From positions 1 through 64,000 of the forward strand of contig DAIRDH010000009.1 of NCBI GenBank assembly GCA_036796255.1: 64,000 nucleotides of DNA. Reading direction: 5' to 3'. Under the pieces are notes generated by a model that did no database searches, was not told the DNA's origin, and saw only the letters and a program-made list of their open reading frames with translations. The translations under genes were made by a program, and so were the position numbers. Of the stretch, positions 8,901-17,081 are shown in pieces; positions within the stretch are counted from its first letter, which is position 1; each line of letters starts with the position of its first letter. Origin of the DNA: T3Sed10-241 sp036796255 (GTDB lineage Bacteria; Bacteroidota; Bacteroidia; Flavobacteriales_D; Cryomorphaceae).

Positions 8901-10987
8901 TCGACACCGTTTGTGAGCAGCGCGGTGCCTTTGACATTGGCGATCAGGGAAGAGTCATTTGCCATTACACCAAATCGGTGCAGGTCGCCATCCAGGGTAT
9001 CACTGACGAAAATATTGCGCACGTTCAGTGCATCCTTTCTGAACTCAGGAATATCGAGCGTAAGATGTCCGCGCATGCTGTCAGTGGCCAGGTCTTTAAG
9101 GTCGGCAGTAAGGCCAAAGCAAGTGAATGCAGTGTCTGATTGCAATAAGCTGCCAAGGTCAATCATGGCTGAATTCACTTCGGCAACAAGGTCATAGCTT
9201 TCAGATTTCCAGCCACCGCTTCGAACATCAATTTCGAGGTCGCCAAAGGGAGGCAGAGAAAGCAAGCCATCCAAGGCCGAGTATTGAGGGCCGGCCTTTG
9301 CCTTTCCGGCAAATTGTATGCTGCCTGGAAGCATATTGCGGTCGAGGCTATCAGGGAGCCAGTGAGCCACATCTTGCATGAGTACAAGCACATCGAGTGC
9401 ATCTAGCTCAATCCGATGTGCATTCAGGCTTTCCCCTTTCGTATGGCCACTGATCGAAATCTTGGAGGCTCCCGTGCCTAAACTGAGCTGCTGAATGCCG
9501 ATGGCCTTGTAATTCCCTGTCAAAAGGGCGCTTGCTTCAATGGGCCTATTGGGTAGCGTTGGCAAAGCACTGTCGGGATTGACAAAAGTGAGCAGGGCTG
9601 CGATGTCATCGGGGTGTACGCTGAGGCGATTCAGGCCAATACGTGCTTCTGAAAACGCGTTGTCGTTCAACAGCTTCGCCAGGCTGGGGTAGGAGAGTTG
9701 CAGGTCGGCTTTGCCAACAGTTTTGCCCATGGAGAAATCGAGCCCGGAGAGCGAAACTGCTTCGGGCCCGAGATCGAGGCGGAATGCAATTTTATTCAAT
9801 TGAGGGAGGTCGTCATAGCGCAATTGTCCACTTAGGAGCTCCAAAGCATAGCCCTCATCACTGGCTTTAAGGTCTTCAACTTGCAAATAAACGTCGCTCA
9901 AAATGATTGAAGCTTCACTTTCACCAATGGCAGCTTTATCACTAAAGGTAAACATTTTAAAATCAAATCCTTCAATACTAAATTCATTAGCATAGATATT
10001 TAAAGGTGCCCAAATCTCACCGTCGAATGGGGTGTCGCTGGGGGGCGAATCCGGAAGGTATATTTCGAGGTCGAGCGCTGCTACGCTGAGCGCATCGATG
10101 AGGTAAAGGTCTTTGTTGAGGTCAATTTCTTTGGTTTCCAGCTGCAGCTTGCCAAGGCTGGCCTCGTAGCGCGAGCCGTCACCAAGGTCTGTGAAATACA
10201 GGTGGTGGTCTTCGAGGAGTATAAGTTCGATGCCGATGCGAGGTAAGGCCTCGGTAGTGTCGGCTTCCGTGGCCGCTGCTTGAGGATTGGCCTCAGTTAC
10301 ATCCTTCGTGGCTGCACTGTCGCCGTGGTAGCCGAGTTGGGCGTGAATCTCAGCTCCTGCAAGGTAAATCTTTTCAAATTCGAAGGTCTGTTTAATGAGA
10401 GAGAAATCACTGCTTCGAATTCTGAGGTCTTGAAAACTCACGAGAAACGAGTCCCGGCTCAAGGCATCGCTGTAGCGCAAATCGATGCCTTGTAGGTTGA
10501 GCTTTTTCAATTCTACATCCCAGGAGGTGCCCGAGGCTGCCGGCTTGGGCAAAGTGTCTGCCTCATTTGCCGCGAAGGCATTCACGATGAAATCATAATT
10601 CCAAGTACCTAAAGTATCACTGTAGATATTTGCATTTAATCCTATGATATGCAAATTATCAACAACAGCTTTATTGTTGAAAAGCTTTCGCCAGCCCAGC
10701 TTTAATTCGAGGCTTTCCATGCCAGCTATGTGTATGCTGTCGGGGCTGTAGAGCTCCAGTCCTTCTATAGCGAGATAGGAAGGTATGCGCAGCTCAAATC
10801 TTTCGATATTTAGACTGCCGCCCGTTTTTTTATTGAACCATTTCGTCCCCTTTTCTATGGCAAGTTGCTGAACTGGAGGCAAGTTGACGGCTATAGTGAG
10901 CAGCACAAGCAGGGCTACCGTCACGATAAAGCTCCACTTGACAAGGAGCCACAACCATAGCAATACTTTTAAGGTGATTCTTCTCAA
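5894..10987 (-). CDS. tamB: Translocation and assembly module subunit TamB (AsmA-like, DUF490)
   Basis: Very large (1697-residue) envelope-spanning protein of the AsmA/TamB superfamily. It has an N-terminal inner-membrane anchor (VALLVLLTIAVNLPPVQQLA), a long repetitive beta-rich body that should form a lipid-conducting groove across the periplasm, and the C-terminal DUF490/TamB domain, with the recognisable segment SLSGTYTVSSGAYQMTFYNI near residue 1360. The last 70 or so residues are highly charged (many KxE/DK motifs), a tail outside the core family that ends at the tamL overlap. TamB homologues work with TamA/TamL and are implicated in phospholipid transport and outer-membrane protein assembly. 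Gene order tamB-tamL is conserved in Bacteroidota. Its promoter lies in the 93-bp divergent spacer before the glycosyltransferase gene. Confidence 0.93.
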   Translation of the reverse strand: MRRITLKVLLWLWLLVKWSFIVTVALLVLLTIAVNLPPVQQLAIEKGTKWFNKKTGGSLNIERFELRIPSYLAIEGLELYSPDSIHIAGMESLELKLGWRKLFNNKAVVDNLHIIGLNANIYSDTLGTWNYDFIVNAFAANEADTLPKPAASGTSWDVELKKLNLQGIDLRYSDALSRDSFLVSFQDLRIRSSDFSLIKQTFEFEKIYLAGAEIHAQLGYHGDSAATKDVTEANPQAAATEADTTEALPRIGIELILLEDHHLYFTDLGDGSRYEASLGKLQLETKEIDLNKDLYLIDALSVAALDLEIYLPDSPPSDTPFDGEIWAPLNIYANEFSIEGFDFKMFTFSDKAAIGESEASIILSDVYLQVEDLKASDEGYALELLSGQLRYDDLPQLNKIAFRLDLGPEAVSLSGLDFSMGKTVGKADLQLSYPSLAKLLNDNAFSEARIGLNRLSVHPDDIAALLTFVNPDSALPTLPNRPIEASALLTGNYKAIGIQQLSLGTGASKISISGHTKGESLNAHRIELDALDVLVLMQDVAHWLPDSLDRNMLPGSIQFAGKAKAGPQYSALDGLLSLPPFGDLEIDVRSGGWKSESYDLVAEVNSAMIDLGSLLQSDTAFTCFGLTADLKDLATDSMRGHLTLDIPEFRKDALNVRNIFVSDTLDGDLHRFGVMANDSSLIANVKGTALLTNGVDVVLNASVSGADFQYLGISKKDIRLSTDFSAYYVQIDSVQRGAVNIGTSVVVQSNERIDIQPMSANFFLGPDSTGINISGELLSLNSTSNLSIDSLMTRVQNLFKQNIPDNELSDAYWNLDFRSGDSELIRDLLLSDLKEFEPAVARIRYVGAERKLDVNFSMPLVEYGSLRIDSTSLDLRSTKGSTTGDFSIKNISIDTLVINQLNLSVAPDSVGTLFKLSIGGAPDQAPYQIGVNLSHQQDPTTHWLLKPQTEIYLASKPWQVDEDACVRFKESGTEISDLRLSRNQQELRFSKNEKDEVLHFGAQRFKLNALGSIFSQKEALFDGVLSAGLDLNADGTFEGDGLIEDLVIAGANFGSLDFAGEAEENLYRLSANFAGESLDLKSQGTIQVEDDGSQKLDLKVDVGRFAAKTLENIAPSLFAQASGDVSGQIRIGGTSGNPELKGALTFKDVSLRVSGGGLYALRNEEIRIEPDAFVFPNFNIRDSTSQSLIVNGKVMHKNFSDLRFDLNIRSDRFTMLDVKKGEDPNFYGTLIVGSDIKITGTQTRPVVRSDISLKRGSEMVFTVPESDYNSFEDDGLIEWVDFNAEKVPNILRKDKENEASPSILSETIIDLAGNLNIDKETKFRIIIDPLAGDYLEIEGGGKLALGYDRAGRISLSGTYTVSSGAYQMTFYNIVKRKFLLEPGSRITWNGDPFSADLNLTAIYPTRASAMGLLSTGGAGSEGLRRMFDWEVLMAITGEIEQPEVGFDLRLDKSSQSSRGSLQGAIESRLVQLRENESELNMQVFALMVFNTFISEGGSGTSGSEMVGNQARNSASQLLTQQLNNMSDKLVGGVELTFDLQSYGSEGATETDLSVDLSKALFDERVVVSMGSTFALEQNNAMADNSQQMMTNFVVEYKITNDGRYRLKAFRKTDVEDILVGRITRTGAGLVFRRSFDRGDQIFKKDKSEKELEAELEAERERLKQEKNAIKNNGKGKATDSKSDSEKKLSKDKEDNGL

Positions 10988-11080
10988 CGATAGCGGTCTG
11001 TGGGGCGATTGCGTAAAGGTAAAGTTTTGAGGGCAATGATTTGAGGCGCGTTTTTGAGCGTTTTGCTGTAAGTTCGCCCC

Positions 11081-12610
11081 ATGGCAATACCCTTACACTT
11101 CAGGACAGCTATTTTGCTTTTTGTGATTTCTCTTGGTGTTGCCGCGGCTGTACATTTGTTAAATGCCCGAGCTTTAGCAGATTCGGGGTCTGTATTGAGG
11201 CATGGCCTCACGGTGATTACTGCCGATGACGCCGCATATCTTGTTCCGGTCGAGAATTTTCTCGCGGGTAAGGGTTGGCGCACCAATGCCGTTGGAAACG
11301 CCGCCTATGTGCAACGCAGCCCGGGCTATAGCCTGTTCTACCTCACTTTTAGGATTTTTTTGGAAGCTGAGGCTGCACTAAGGGCCTTGTTTGTTTTCCA
11401 ATTGTTGTTGTGGAGTGCCAGCGTCTCCTTGATTCCTTCCATTGGCAGGCAGCTGCAAATGACGCCCAGGCTTGCCTTGGTCCTGGGCTACCTCATTGGG
11501 CTGAGCCCGATGTTTTTTGGCTTTTTGTCCTACACGCTCACAGAGGCTGTGGTGCCTTCATTGGTCATTACATTGGTCTTTGGTCTTTTGAATGCACGTC
11601 GCCCTCTTTATCTTTTGATGTCCTCGCTGGTGCTGGGCTTGTTGGTTTTGATCCGCGTGCCCATGGTGCTGTGGCTGTTTGCCCTGCTTCCATTGCTTTA
11701 CAGGCACTTCAAAGCTGTTTCCAAGTTTCGGTCCTTGGGCATGCTCGCCCTGACTTTGCTTCCACTCCTGGCCTGGCAATACCGCTCAAGCCGCATCATG
11801 GGGAAATGGCCTTCATTGCATCCCATTTACCATTGGGACAGCAATGACCTGTACCGCCCGCCCCACGAAGCGATATGGGGCTTTCACAAAATGTGGGGCG
11901 ACCATGGAGCATCGTTTCATCAATCCATGCTGAGCCTGTGGGAAGTGGCACGGCGTTGCGGTGATGCAGAAGCGGTGATAGACGGTATTGTTGCAAAGAT
12001 TCCCGTGGCTTTGCAAAGGGACCTGGGTGAGCAAAATATAAGAGACGCTTACTTTACCTATTACCGCGTACTGCAAGGACAAATGCCATACCACGACCAG
12101 CAATTGGCAATGCCATTGCAGCCGGATTTGAATGAGATTGCGGTGGTCGATCAATTTCAGGCACTTAGAAATACCACCATTCGCGTGCAGCCCTGGCAGG
12201 CCTTGATTGCGGTGCCTACTAGAGTGTATTATAAGGACATGGCGGCCCACAGCAATTTATCGCTTTACATCTTTCAGGCCACGCACCGGGGCAAGTGGTG
12301 GATGGAAGTGCTGCGGTTTGGAAGTGCTGCGCTGCACCTCTCCTTGTTTGTGCTTTTCATCCCGGCATGCTTCTTTTTACTTATTTTCCGCAAGGAGCAG
12401 CCTTGCAAGAGGTTGGCCCTAATTGCCGCACCAGTGTTGCTATACCTGGCTTATCTCGCCTTCGTGCAGCGCGGGATTGAGGAGCGCTATACCCTGCCCG
12501 TATTGGTTCCTATGCTGCTGGTTGTTGCGGTGAGCTTGCATTTTTTTTGGCAAAAGCAGTTCCGTTTAAGCTCCGGTTCTGGTCGAAAATCCCCAAATTC
12601 GCAGGTATGA
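11081..12610 (+). CDS. GT-C fold glycosyltransferase-like integral membrane protein
   Basis: Polytopic membrane protein of 509 residues with about ten hydrophobic segments. The first extracytoplasmic loop carries TADDAAYL..., an acidic pair in the position of the catalytic DD/DE motif of GT-C enzymes (GT39/ArnT/PMT-like) that use polyprenyl-phosphate sugars. A conserved-looking RSPGYSLFYLTF region follows, corresponding to the xxPPG/PGY region of that superfamily. The large soluble loop in the second half (about residues 245-400) is rich in W and H. The acceptor cannot be told from sequence; a lipid, glycan or glycoprotein are possible. Its stop overlaps the start of the downstream LOG-family gene (ATGA), so the two are translationally coupled. 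It is divergent from tamB. Weak TAAGTTCG promoter-like box just before the start codon. Confidence 0.72.
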   Translation: MAIPLHFRTAILLFVISLGVAAAVHLLNARALADSGSVLRHGLTVITADDAAYLVPVENFLAGKGWRTNAVGNAAYVQRSPGYSLFYLTFRIFLEAEAALRALFVFQLLLWSASVSLIPSIGRQLQMTPRLALVLGYLIGLSPMFFGFLSYTLTEAVVPSLVITLVFGLLNARRPLYLLMSSLVLGLLVLIRVPMVLWLFALLPLLYRHFKAVSKFRSLGMLALTLLPLLAWQYRSSRIMGKWPSLHPIYHWDSNDLYRPPHEAIWGFHKMWGDHGASFHQSMLSLWEVARRCGDAEAVIDGIVAKIPVALQRDLGEQNIRDAYFTYYRVLQGQMPYHDQQLAMPLQPDLNEIAVVDQFQALRNTTIRVQPWQALIAVPTRVYYKDMAAHSNLSLYIFQATHRGKWWMEVLRFGSAALHLSLFVLFIPACFFLLIFRKEQPCKRLALIAAPVLLYLAYLAFVQRGIEERYTLPVLVPMLLVVAVSLHFFWQKQFRLSSGSGRKSPNSQV

Positions 12611-13188
12611 AATCCATTGCAGTATTTTGCGCTTCGAGCGAGGGCCACAATCCAATTTACAAGAAAGTTGCTTTTGAAACAGGAGCCCAGCTGGCACGAG
12701 AAGGAATACAAGTGGTATACGGAGGGTCTAAGATTGGGCTTATGGGTGCCGTGGCCGATGGTGCGCTTAGTGAGGGAGGCTTGGTCATCGGGGTGTTGCC
12801 CAAGTTTATGCGCTCGCGCGAAATAGCCCATGAGGAACTTACGCAGCTGATCATGGTGGAAAGCATGCAAGAGCGGAAGCTTAAAATGCACGAGCTCAGT
12901 GATGGCGTGCTCGCATTGCCAGGTGGCTTTGGAACATTCGAGGAGCTGTTTGAAATGCTTACGTGGGGCCAGCTTGGCTTGCACCAAAAGCCGATAGGTG
13001 TACTCAATGTGAATGGTTATTACAGGTTTTTGACACAAATGCTGAACCATATGCAAGATGAAGGGCTGTTGAAATATGCAAATCGGGAGATGCTCCTGAT
13101 GAAGGAAGACCTTGAAGCATTGCTCTATGCCATGCACGCATATGAACCACCGATGCCCACTATTGTGATGAGCACTGACCAGGCGTAG
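12607..13188 (+). CDS. LOG family protein (putative nucleoside 5'-monophosphate phosphoribohydrolase)
   Basis: A 193-residue Rossmann-fold protein of the LOG/TIGR00730 family, whose characterised members release the base from cytokinin riboside 5'-monophosphates or other nucleotides. Visible marks are the N-terminal beta strand SIAVFCASSEG, the GGSKIGLMG nucleotide loop, and the defining PGGFGTFEE motif with the catalytic arginine and glutamate region (MQERKLKM upstream). Length matches the family. The start at 12607 (MKSIAVFCAS) overlaps the stop of the preceding glycosyltransferase by four bases. An in-frame start at 12547 would add 20 residues that do not fit the family. The physiological substrate in bacteria is usually unknown; nucleotide salvage is the likeliest role. 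Confidence 0.9.
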   Translation: MKSIAVFCASSEGHNPIYKKVAFETGAQLAREGIQVVYGGSKIGLMGAVADGALSEGGLVIGVLPKFMRSREIAHEELTQLIMVESMQERKLKMHELSDGVLALPGGFGTFEELFEMLTWGQLGLHQKPIGVLNVNGYYRFLTQMLNHMQDEGLLKYANREMLLMKEDLEALLYAMHAYEPPMPTIVMSTDQA

Positions 13189-13497
13189 AGAGATTGGTGT
13201 AATTATACACTATTAATTTTTGCCGACCGTACTGGGTTTAAGGGCTCTTCAGTGTGTGAATGACAAAAAAAATGAGAAGTTATTAACCATTTTTCTTTTA
13301 GCCATGAAAACACTGGTCTTCCTTAAATTTTACAGTGGTGGCAATCATTTTGGAGCAATTAAACTAACGTTATGGACATAAAATATCATTCCGATCGAGG
13401 AGTCCGGACAAAAAATAATTTAACACTGTATGAACTTATTTTCTTTGTTTAATGTTTTATTCCTAATGTTCAACAAAAACCCAAAAACAAATCAATT
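13189..13497. other. Long leader region upstream of proteorhodopsin
   Basis: This 309-bp AT-rich non-coding stretch precedes the proteorhodopsin gene. A TTG at 13194-13196 followed by TAATTTTTG near 13214-13222 resembles a Bacteroidota promoter with one extra base in the -7 box, which would give a leader of about 270 nt. A weaker TTTCTTTG sits near 13441-13448. No hairpin with a T run, RNA gene or short gene is evident, so the real transcription start is unresolved. Confidence 0.4.
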
Positions 13498-14253
13498 ATG
13501 AAAGCTTTATCCTTACTGATGGTGGAAATTCCTGTGGATGACCCCGTAGCGTTTACTTTTTTCGTTGGGTACATGGCAATGTTCGCTGCCGCTGTATTCT
13601 TTTTCTTTGAGCGTAGCCGTGTGAAAGGCAAGTGGAAAACTTCACTTCTGGTTTCGGGCCTCATCACTGGTATTGCAGCAGTGCATTATTATTACATGCG
13701 CGATTACTACACTGCCACAGGACAAAACCCAACGGCTTTGAGGTACATCGACTGGACACTTACTGTGCCCTTGATGTGTGTTGAGTTTTATCTCCTCACC
13801 AAAGCCGCAGGTGCCAAGATTGGTTTGCTTTGGAAATTGATCTTCTTCTCAGTACTCATGCTTGTTGCGGGTTACATCGGTGAGGCATTCACAGATGGAG
13901 GCACTGTCCATTCAGTTACTTGGGGAGTTATTTCGACCATCGGCTACATCTACATTCTGTATGTAGTATGGTTTGGTGAAGTGAAAACCCTTGCAGACAA
14001 TTCAAACAATCCAGCTGTAGTGCGCGGAGTACGCGCCCTTGCGTGGTTTGTTTTGGTAGGATGGGCTATCTATCCAATCGGTTACATGTGTATGCCAGGT
14101 GGCTGGCTCAATGTAGGCCTTGGATGGGAATCATCTAATGTAGACCTGTTTTATAACATAGCTGATGCGGTCAACAAAATAGGCTTCGGTCTTGTGATCT
14201 ATGGTATCGCAATCAGCGATGGTTATGCCGACGAGAAAGCAGTAATAGCCTAA
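13498..14253 (+). CDS. Proteorhodopsin, green-absorbing type, light-driven proton pump
   Basis: Seven-helix microbial rhodopsin of 251 residues. Helix C reads RYIDWTLTVPLMCVEF, giving the DTE triad D85, T89, E96 (equivalent to D97, T101, E108 of green proteorhodopsin), the signature of an outward proton pump rather than a sodium (NDQ) or chloride pump. Residue 93, the spectral-tuning position 105, is methionine, as in green-absorbing flavobacterial proteorhodopsins. H63 (H75 equivalent), R82, the counterion D223 and the retinal Schiff-base lysine K227 (ADAVNKIGFG) are all present. In the inner membrane it would convert light into proton-motive force. No carotenoid cleavage gene (blh) or carotenoid cluster lies nearby, so retinal must be supplied from elsewhere. 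Monocistronic: long leader upstream, strong terminator at 14351-14384. Confidence 0.97.
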   Translation: MKALSLLMVEIPVDDPVAFTFFVGYMAMFAAAVFFFFERSRVKGKWKTSLLVSGLITGIAAVHYYYMRDYYTATGQNPTALRYIDWTLTVPLMCVEFYLLTKAAGAKIGLLWKLIFFSVLMLVAGYIGEAFTDGGTVHSVTWGVISTIGYIYILYVVWFGEVKTLADNSNNPAVVRGVRALAWFVLVGWAIYPIGYMCMPGGWLNVGLGWESSNVDLFYNIADAVNKIGFGLVIYGIAISDGYADEKAVIA

Positions 14254-14350
14254 TTCAAAGATATACGCTCAGATACCAGTTTTCGGACCCCACTTTTGGA
14301 ACATGAGGTGGGATCAAAGCTGAAAAGGGTTGTATAGAAAAAATAAAATG

Positions 14351-14384
14351 AACCTGCGGGCCTTGTGCCCGCAGGTTTTTTTTT
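14351..14384 (+). terminator. Strong rho-independent terminator of proteorhodopsin
   Basis: Perfect ten-base-pair stem AACCTGCGGG/CCCGCAGGTT with loop CCTTGTG and a run of nine T residues, about 100 bp after the proteorhodopsin stop. It separates that gene from the TonB receptor unit. Confidence 0.95.
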
Positions 14385-14471
14385 GCCTTCTCGCAACTTA
14401 TACCTGCCAAACTTAGAGGATTTAAATGGAGGGCCTTGCTCAGAGGGCGAAAGGATGACACGGAGAAATAG

Positions 14472-14499
14472 TTTAGATTAATCTAAAAATATATATTTG
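14472..14499 (+). promoter_or_regulatory. Perfect 16-bp palindrome overlapping promoter of TonB receptor gene
   Basis: TTTAGATTAATCTAAA at 14472-14487 is a perfect palindrome. Five bases later TATATTTG at 14492-14499 matches the Bacteroidota -7 box TAnnTTTG exactly, and the start codon is 20 bases downstream. The palindrome therefore covers the region between the -33 and -7 elements, an ideal repressor position. Its form, TTTAG-N6-CTAAA, resembles DtxR/MntR-family iron or manganese operators (inference from known consensus sites); no regulator gene is adjacent. Confidence 0.7.
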
Positions 14500-14518
14500 C
14501 AGCTGTAAAAATAACCGA

Positions 14519-16900
14519 ATGAAGAGCACTTGCGTTTATTTTGTATTGATATTCAGTTGTATAAGCTTATCCTATGCCCAAACTGGTGATATCCGGGGCG
14601 TCATAAACTCCAACGGCGAATCCATGCCCGGTGTAAATGTTAGTATTCTTGCATTGGGCACTGGGGTGGCCAGTGCCAGTGATGGCACTTTTGAATTGCG
14701 CAATTTGCCGGAAGGCAGCCACCTCCTTCGTGCAAGTCTGATCGGTTACAAGCCGACGACGCTGGAGGTGTATGTTGTCGCAGGTCAGCAAACTGATGTC
14801 AGCATCGCTTTGGAGGAAGATTTGCTCAATCTGCAACAAGTCACGGTAACTGCTACCCGCAACGCTATCCCGATGTATAATACACCCGTGATTGTAAGCC
14901 AGATATCTCCAAAGACTTTTGAAGCCACACAGTCGCTGAGCCTATCAGAGGGTTTGGCTTTTTCACCAGGCCTCAGGGTAGAAAACAATTGCCAGAACTG
15001 CGGCTTTACGCAATTAAGAATGAATGGATTAGAAGGTGCTTATTCTCAGGTACTCATCAACAGCAGGCCTGTTTTTTCAGCACTGGCCGGGGTGTATGGC
15101 CTCGACATGTTTCCCGCCAATATGATTGACAGGGTAGAGGTGGTGCGCGGGGGGGGCTCGGTGCTGTATGGAGGCAATGCCATTGGGGGTACGGTCAATA
15201 TCATTACAAAGGAACCGGTTAATAACAGCTTTGAAGTGGCTTTAAATCAAGCGTTTACTGACTTTGATGCATCTGACCGCACATTGATGCTCAATGGAGC
15301 AATCGTAAGCGATGACTTGCAAAAGGGCATGAGTTTGTACGGTTACACCCGCAACCGCGATCCCTGGGATGCCAATGGCGACGGCATCTCTGAAATTACC
15401 TTGCTCGAAAATAATACTTTTGGGTTTGATGCATTCTACAATCCCACCCACCGCAGCAAGCTCAAGGTGGGTGCATACAGCATCCATGAGTTTCGGCGAG
15501 GAGGAAGCCAGTTTGAACTCGCGCCCCACCAAACAGAGGTCACGGAGCAGCTCGACCATAAGATTTTCGGGAGCAACATCTCATTCGAGCAGTATTCCGC
15601 TGATTTCAGACATAAATTTTCTGTGTACGCCTCTTTACAGGCTACAAGGCGCGACAGCTATTACGGTGCGGGTGGGCGTATACTCGCCCCCGGCGACAGC
15701 CTAACCAATGATGATTTGCTCGCTATCAACGCCTATGGGCGCTCTCAAGACCTGGCAGCAGTAGGCGGATTGCAGTACAATTATGACCTTAACGACAAAA
15801 TAAACATCACTGCGGGTACAGAATATCAGCATTATGATCTCACTGACGCCATGCCAGGTTATGGCCGCTCCATTGAGCAGCGGGTCGCTACCATGGGCAA
15901 CTATGCGCAGCTTCAACTCACGCCTTTGCCGCGGCTGAGTTTTCTGCTCGGCGGTCGCTTTGACGCAGTTAATATCAACGGACGCTACGACCTTGTGCAG
16001 GATGTTTTTGACAACCAAAAAACCCTAGGTGTTTTTGTACCAAGGGCTTCGGCCATGTACGACCTTTCGGAAAATTTGAAACTGCGTGCTTCCTTCGCAC
16101 AGGGCTATCGCGCTCCGCAAGTATTTGACGAAGATTTACATATTCAAACGGTGGGCGGTGATGTACTATTTATCCAGCTCGACCCGGAGCTTGAAACCGA
16201 ACGCAGCAACAGCTACACGGCTTCACTCAACTATACCCGCATGCAGGGCAGCAAACAGCTCAATTTCGTGGCTGAAGCTTTTCACACAAGGCTTAACAAT
16301 CCCTTCATCCTGTCTGATCAGGTGGCCCTTGACAATGGGATTGCTGTGATCACAAAGCGCAATGGCGATGCTGCAATTGTACAGGGTATGAACCTTGAAG
16401 CCAATGTAGCGCTTTCGCGAAAATTCATTTTTCAATCGGGAGTTACATTGCAATCGGCTCGCTATACCACCGAAGAGGAAATTTGGGCGCCTGAAGCCGA
16501 TGATGATTTCAATCCTGCCACCACAACGTCACGGCTACTGCGCACCCCTGATGTATACGGCTATTTTACCCTGCAATACAGGCCGATGACAAAGCTTGCG
16601 GTCTACCTCTCTGCTGTATATACCGGACCTATGGATGTGCCACATGTAATTGGTTCAGAATTTTCGGACAGCTTTACGGTCATTAAACGAAGCCCTGGTT
16701 TCTTTGAGCAAAATCTCAAAACATCTTGGGACCTCTATCAAAAAGAGGGTTACCGCTTGCAGGTTTTTGCAGGAATTCAAAATCTGTTTAACGCATATCA
16801 AGACGACTTGGATTTTGGCCCTGAGCGCGATGCCGGTTATATCTACGGTCCTTCTCGCCCGCGCACTGTTTTCTTCGGGTTGAAGTTCGGGTTAAATTAG
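14519..16900 (+). CDS. TonB-dependent outer-membrane receptor with CarboxypepD_reg-like N-terminal domain
   Basis: Receptor of 793 residues. Domains in order: signal peptide ending near SLSYA; a carboxypeptidase regulatory-like beta sandwich (GDIRGVINSNGESMPGVNVS) at about 23-105; plug domain from about 110 (QQVTVTATRNAIP) with VEVVRGGGSVLYGGNAIGGT; and a 22-strand barrel ending in an aromatic-containing strand (VFFGLKFGLN). The plug and barrel are closest in style to BtuB/CirA/haem-siderophore receptors rather than SusC. It should import a scarce metal complex or cofactor using TonB/ExbBD energy. A plug-domain pair of cysteines (NCQNCG) is unusual and could be redox-sensitive or metal-binding. 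The palindromic operator at 14472 supports metal-dependent repression. The substrate itself cannot be read from sequence. Confidence 0.87.
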   Translation: MKSTCVYFVLIFSCISLSYAQTGDIRGVINSNGESMPGVNVSILALGTGVASASDGTFELRNLPEGSHLLRASLIGYKPTTLEVYVVAGQQTDVSIALEEDLLNLQQVTVTATRNAIPMYNTPVIVSQISPKTFEATQSLSLSEGLAFSPGLRVENNCQNCGFTQLRMNGLEGAYSQVLINSRPVFSALAGVYGLDMFPANMIDRVEVVRGGGSVLYGGNAIGGTVNIITKEPVNNSFEVALNQAFTDFDASDRTLMLNGAIVSDDLQKGMSLYGYTRNRDPWDANGDGISEITLLENNTFGFDAFYNPTHRSKLKVGAYSIHEFRRGGSQFELAPHQTEVTEQLDHKIFGSNISFEQYSADFRHKFSVYASLQATRRDSYYGAGGRILAPGDSLTNDDLLAINAYGRSQDLAAVGGLQYNYDLNDKINITAGTEYQHYDLTDAMPGYGRSIEQRVATMGNYAQLQLTPLPRLSFLLGGRFDAVNINGRYDLVQDVFDNQKTLGVFVPRASAMYDLSENLKLRASFAQGYRAPQVFDEDLHIQTVGGDVLFIQLDPELETERSNSYTASLNYTRMQGSKQLNFVAEAFHTRLNNPFILSDQVALDNGIAVITKRNGDAAIVQGMNLEANVALSRKFIFQSGVTLQSARYTTEEEIWAPEADDDFNPATTTSRLLRTPDVYGYFTLQYRPMTKLAVYLSAVYTGPMDVPHVIGSEFSDSFTVIKRSPGFFEQNLKTSWDLYQKEGYRLQVFAGIQNLFNAYQDDLDFGPERDAGYIYGPSRPRTVFFGLKFGLN

Positions 16901-17081
16901 TCTTACTTACTATCGGTGTAAAATTGCAATATTGATCATAGTATACAACATAGTTCGTGGCCGTTTATCTAAAAATACCGGATGGTTGCCGATGCTATTT
17001 GTATTTCAGGCGAGAAAAAAGTAAAACCCAACATGATTTAAACCGTAGTAGCATTTAAATCTCAATGCAACCAATTACAGA

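Noticed and set aside
5894..10987. Candidate large adhesin instead of TamB
   Set aside because: The inner-membrane anchor, DUF490 C-terminus and tamL neighbour are decisive for TamB.
12487..13137. Minus-strand 216-codon frame opposite the LOG gene
   Set aside because: Rich in His/Cys without motifs and fully covered by the LOG gene; an antisense shadow.
13470..13667. Possible gene overlapping the proteorhodopsin start on the minus strand
   Set aside because: Lysine/threonine-rich shadow of the rhodopsin N-terminus with no motif or promoter.
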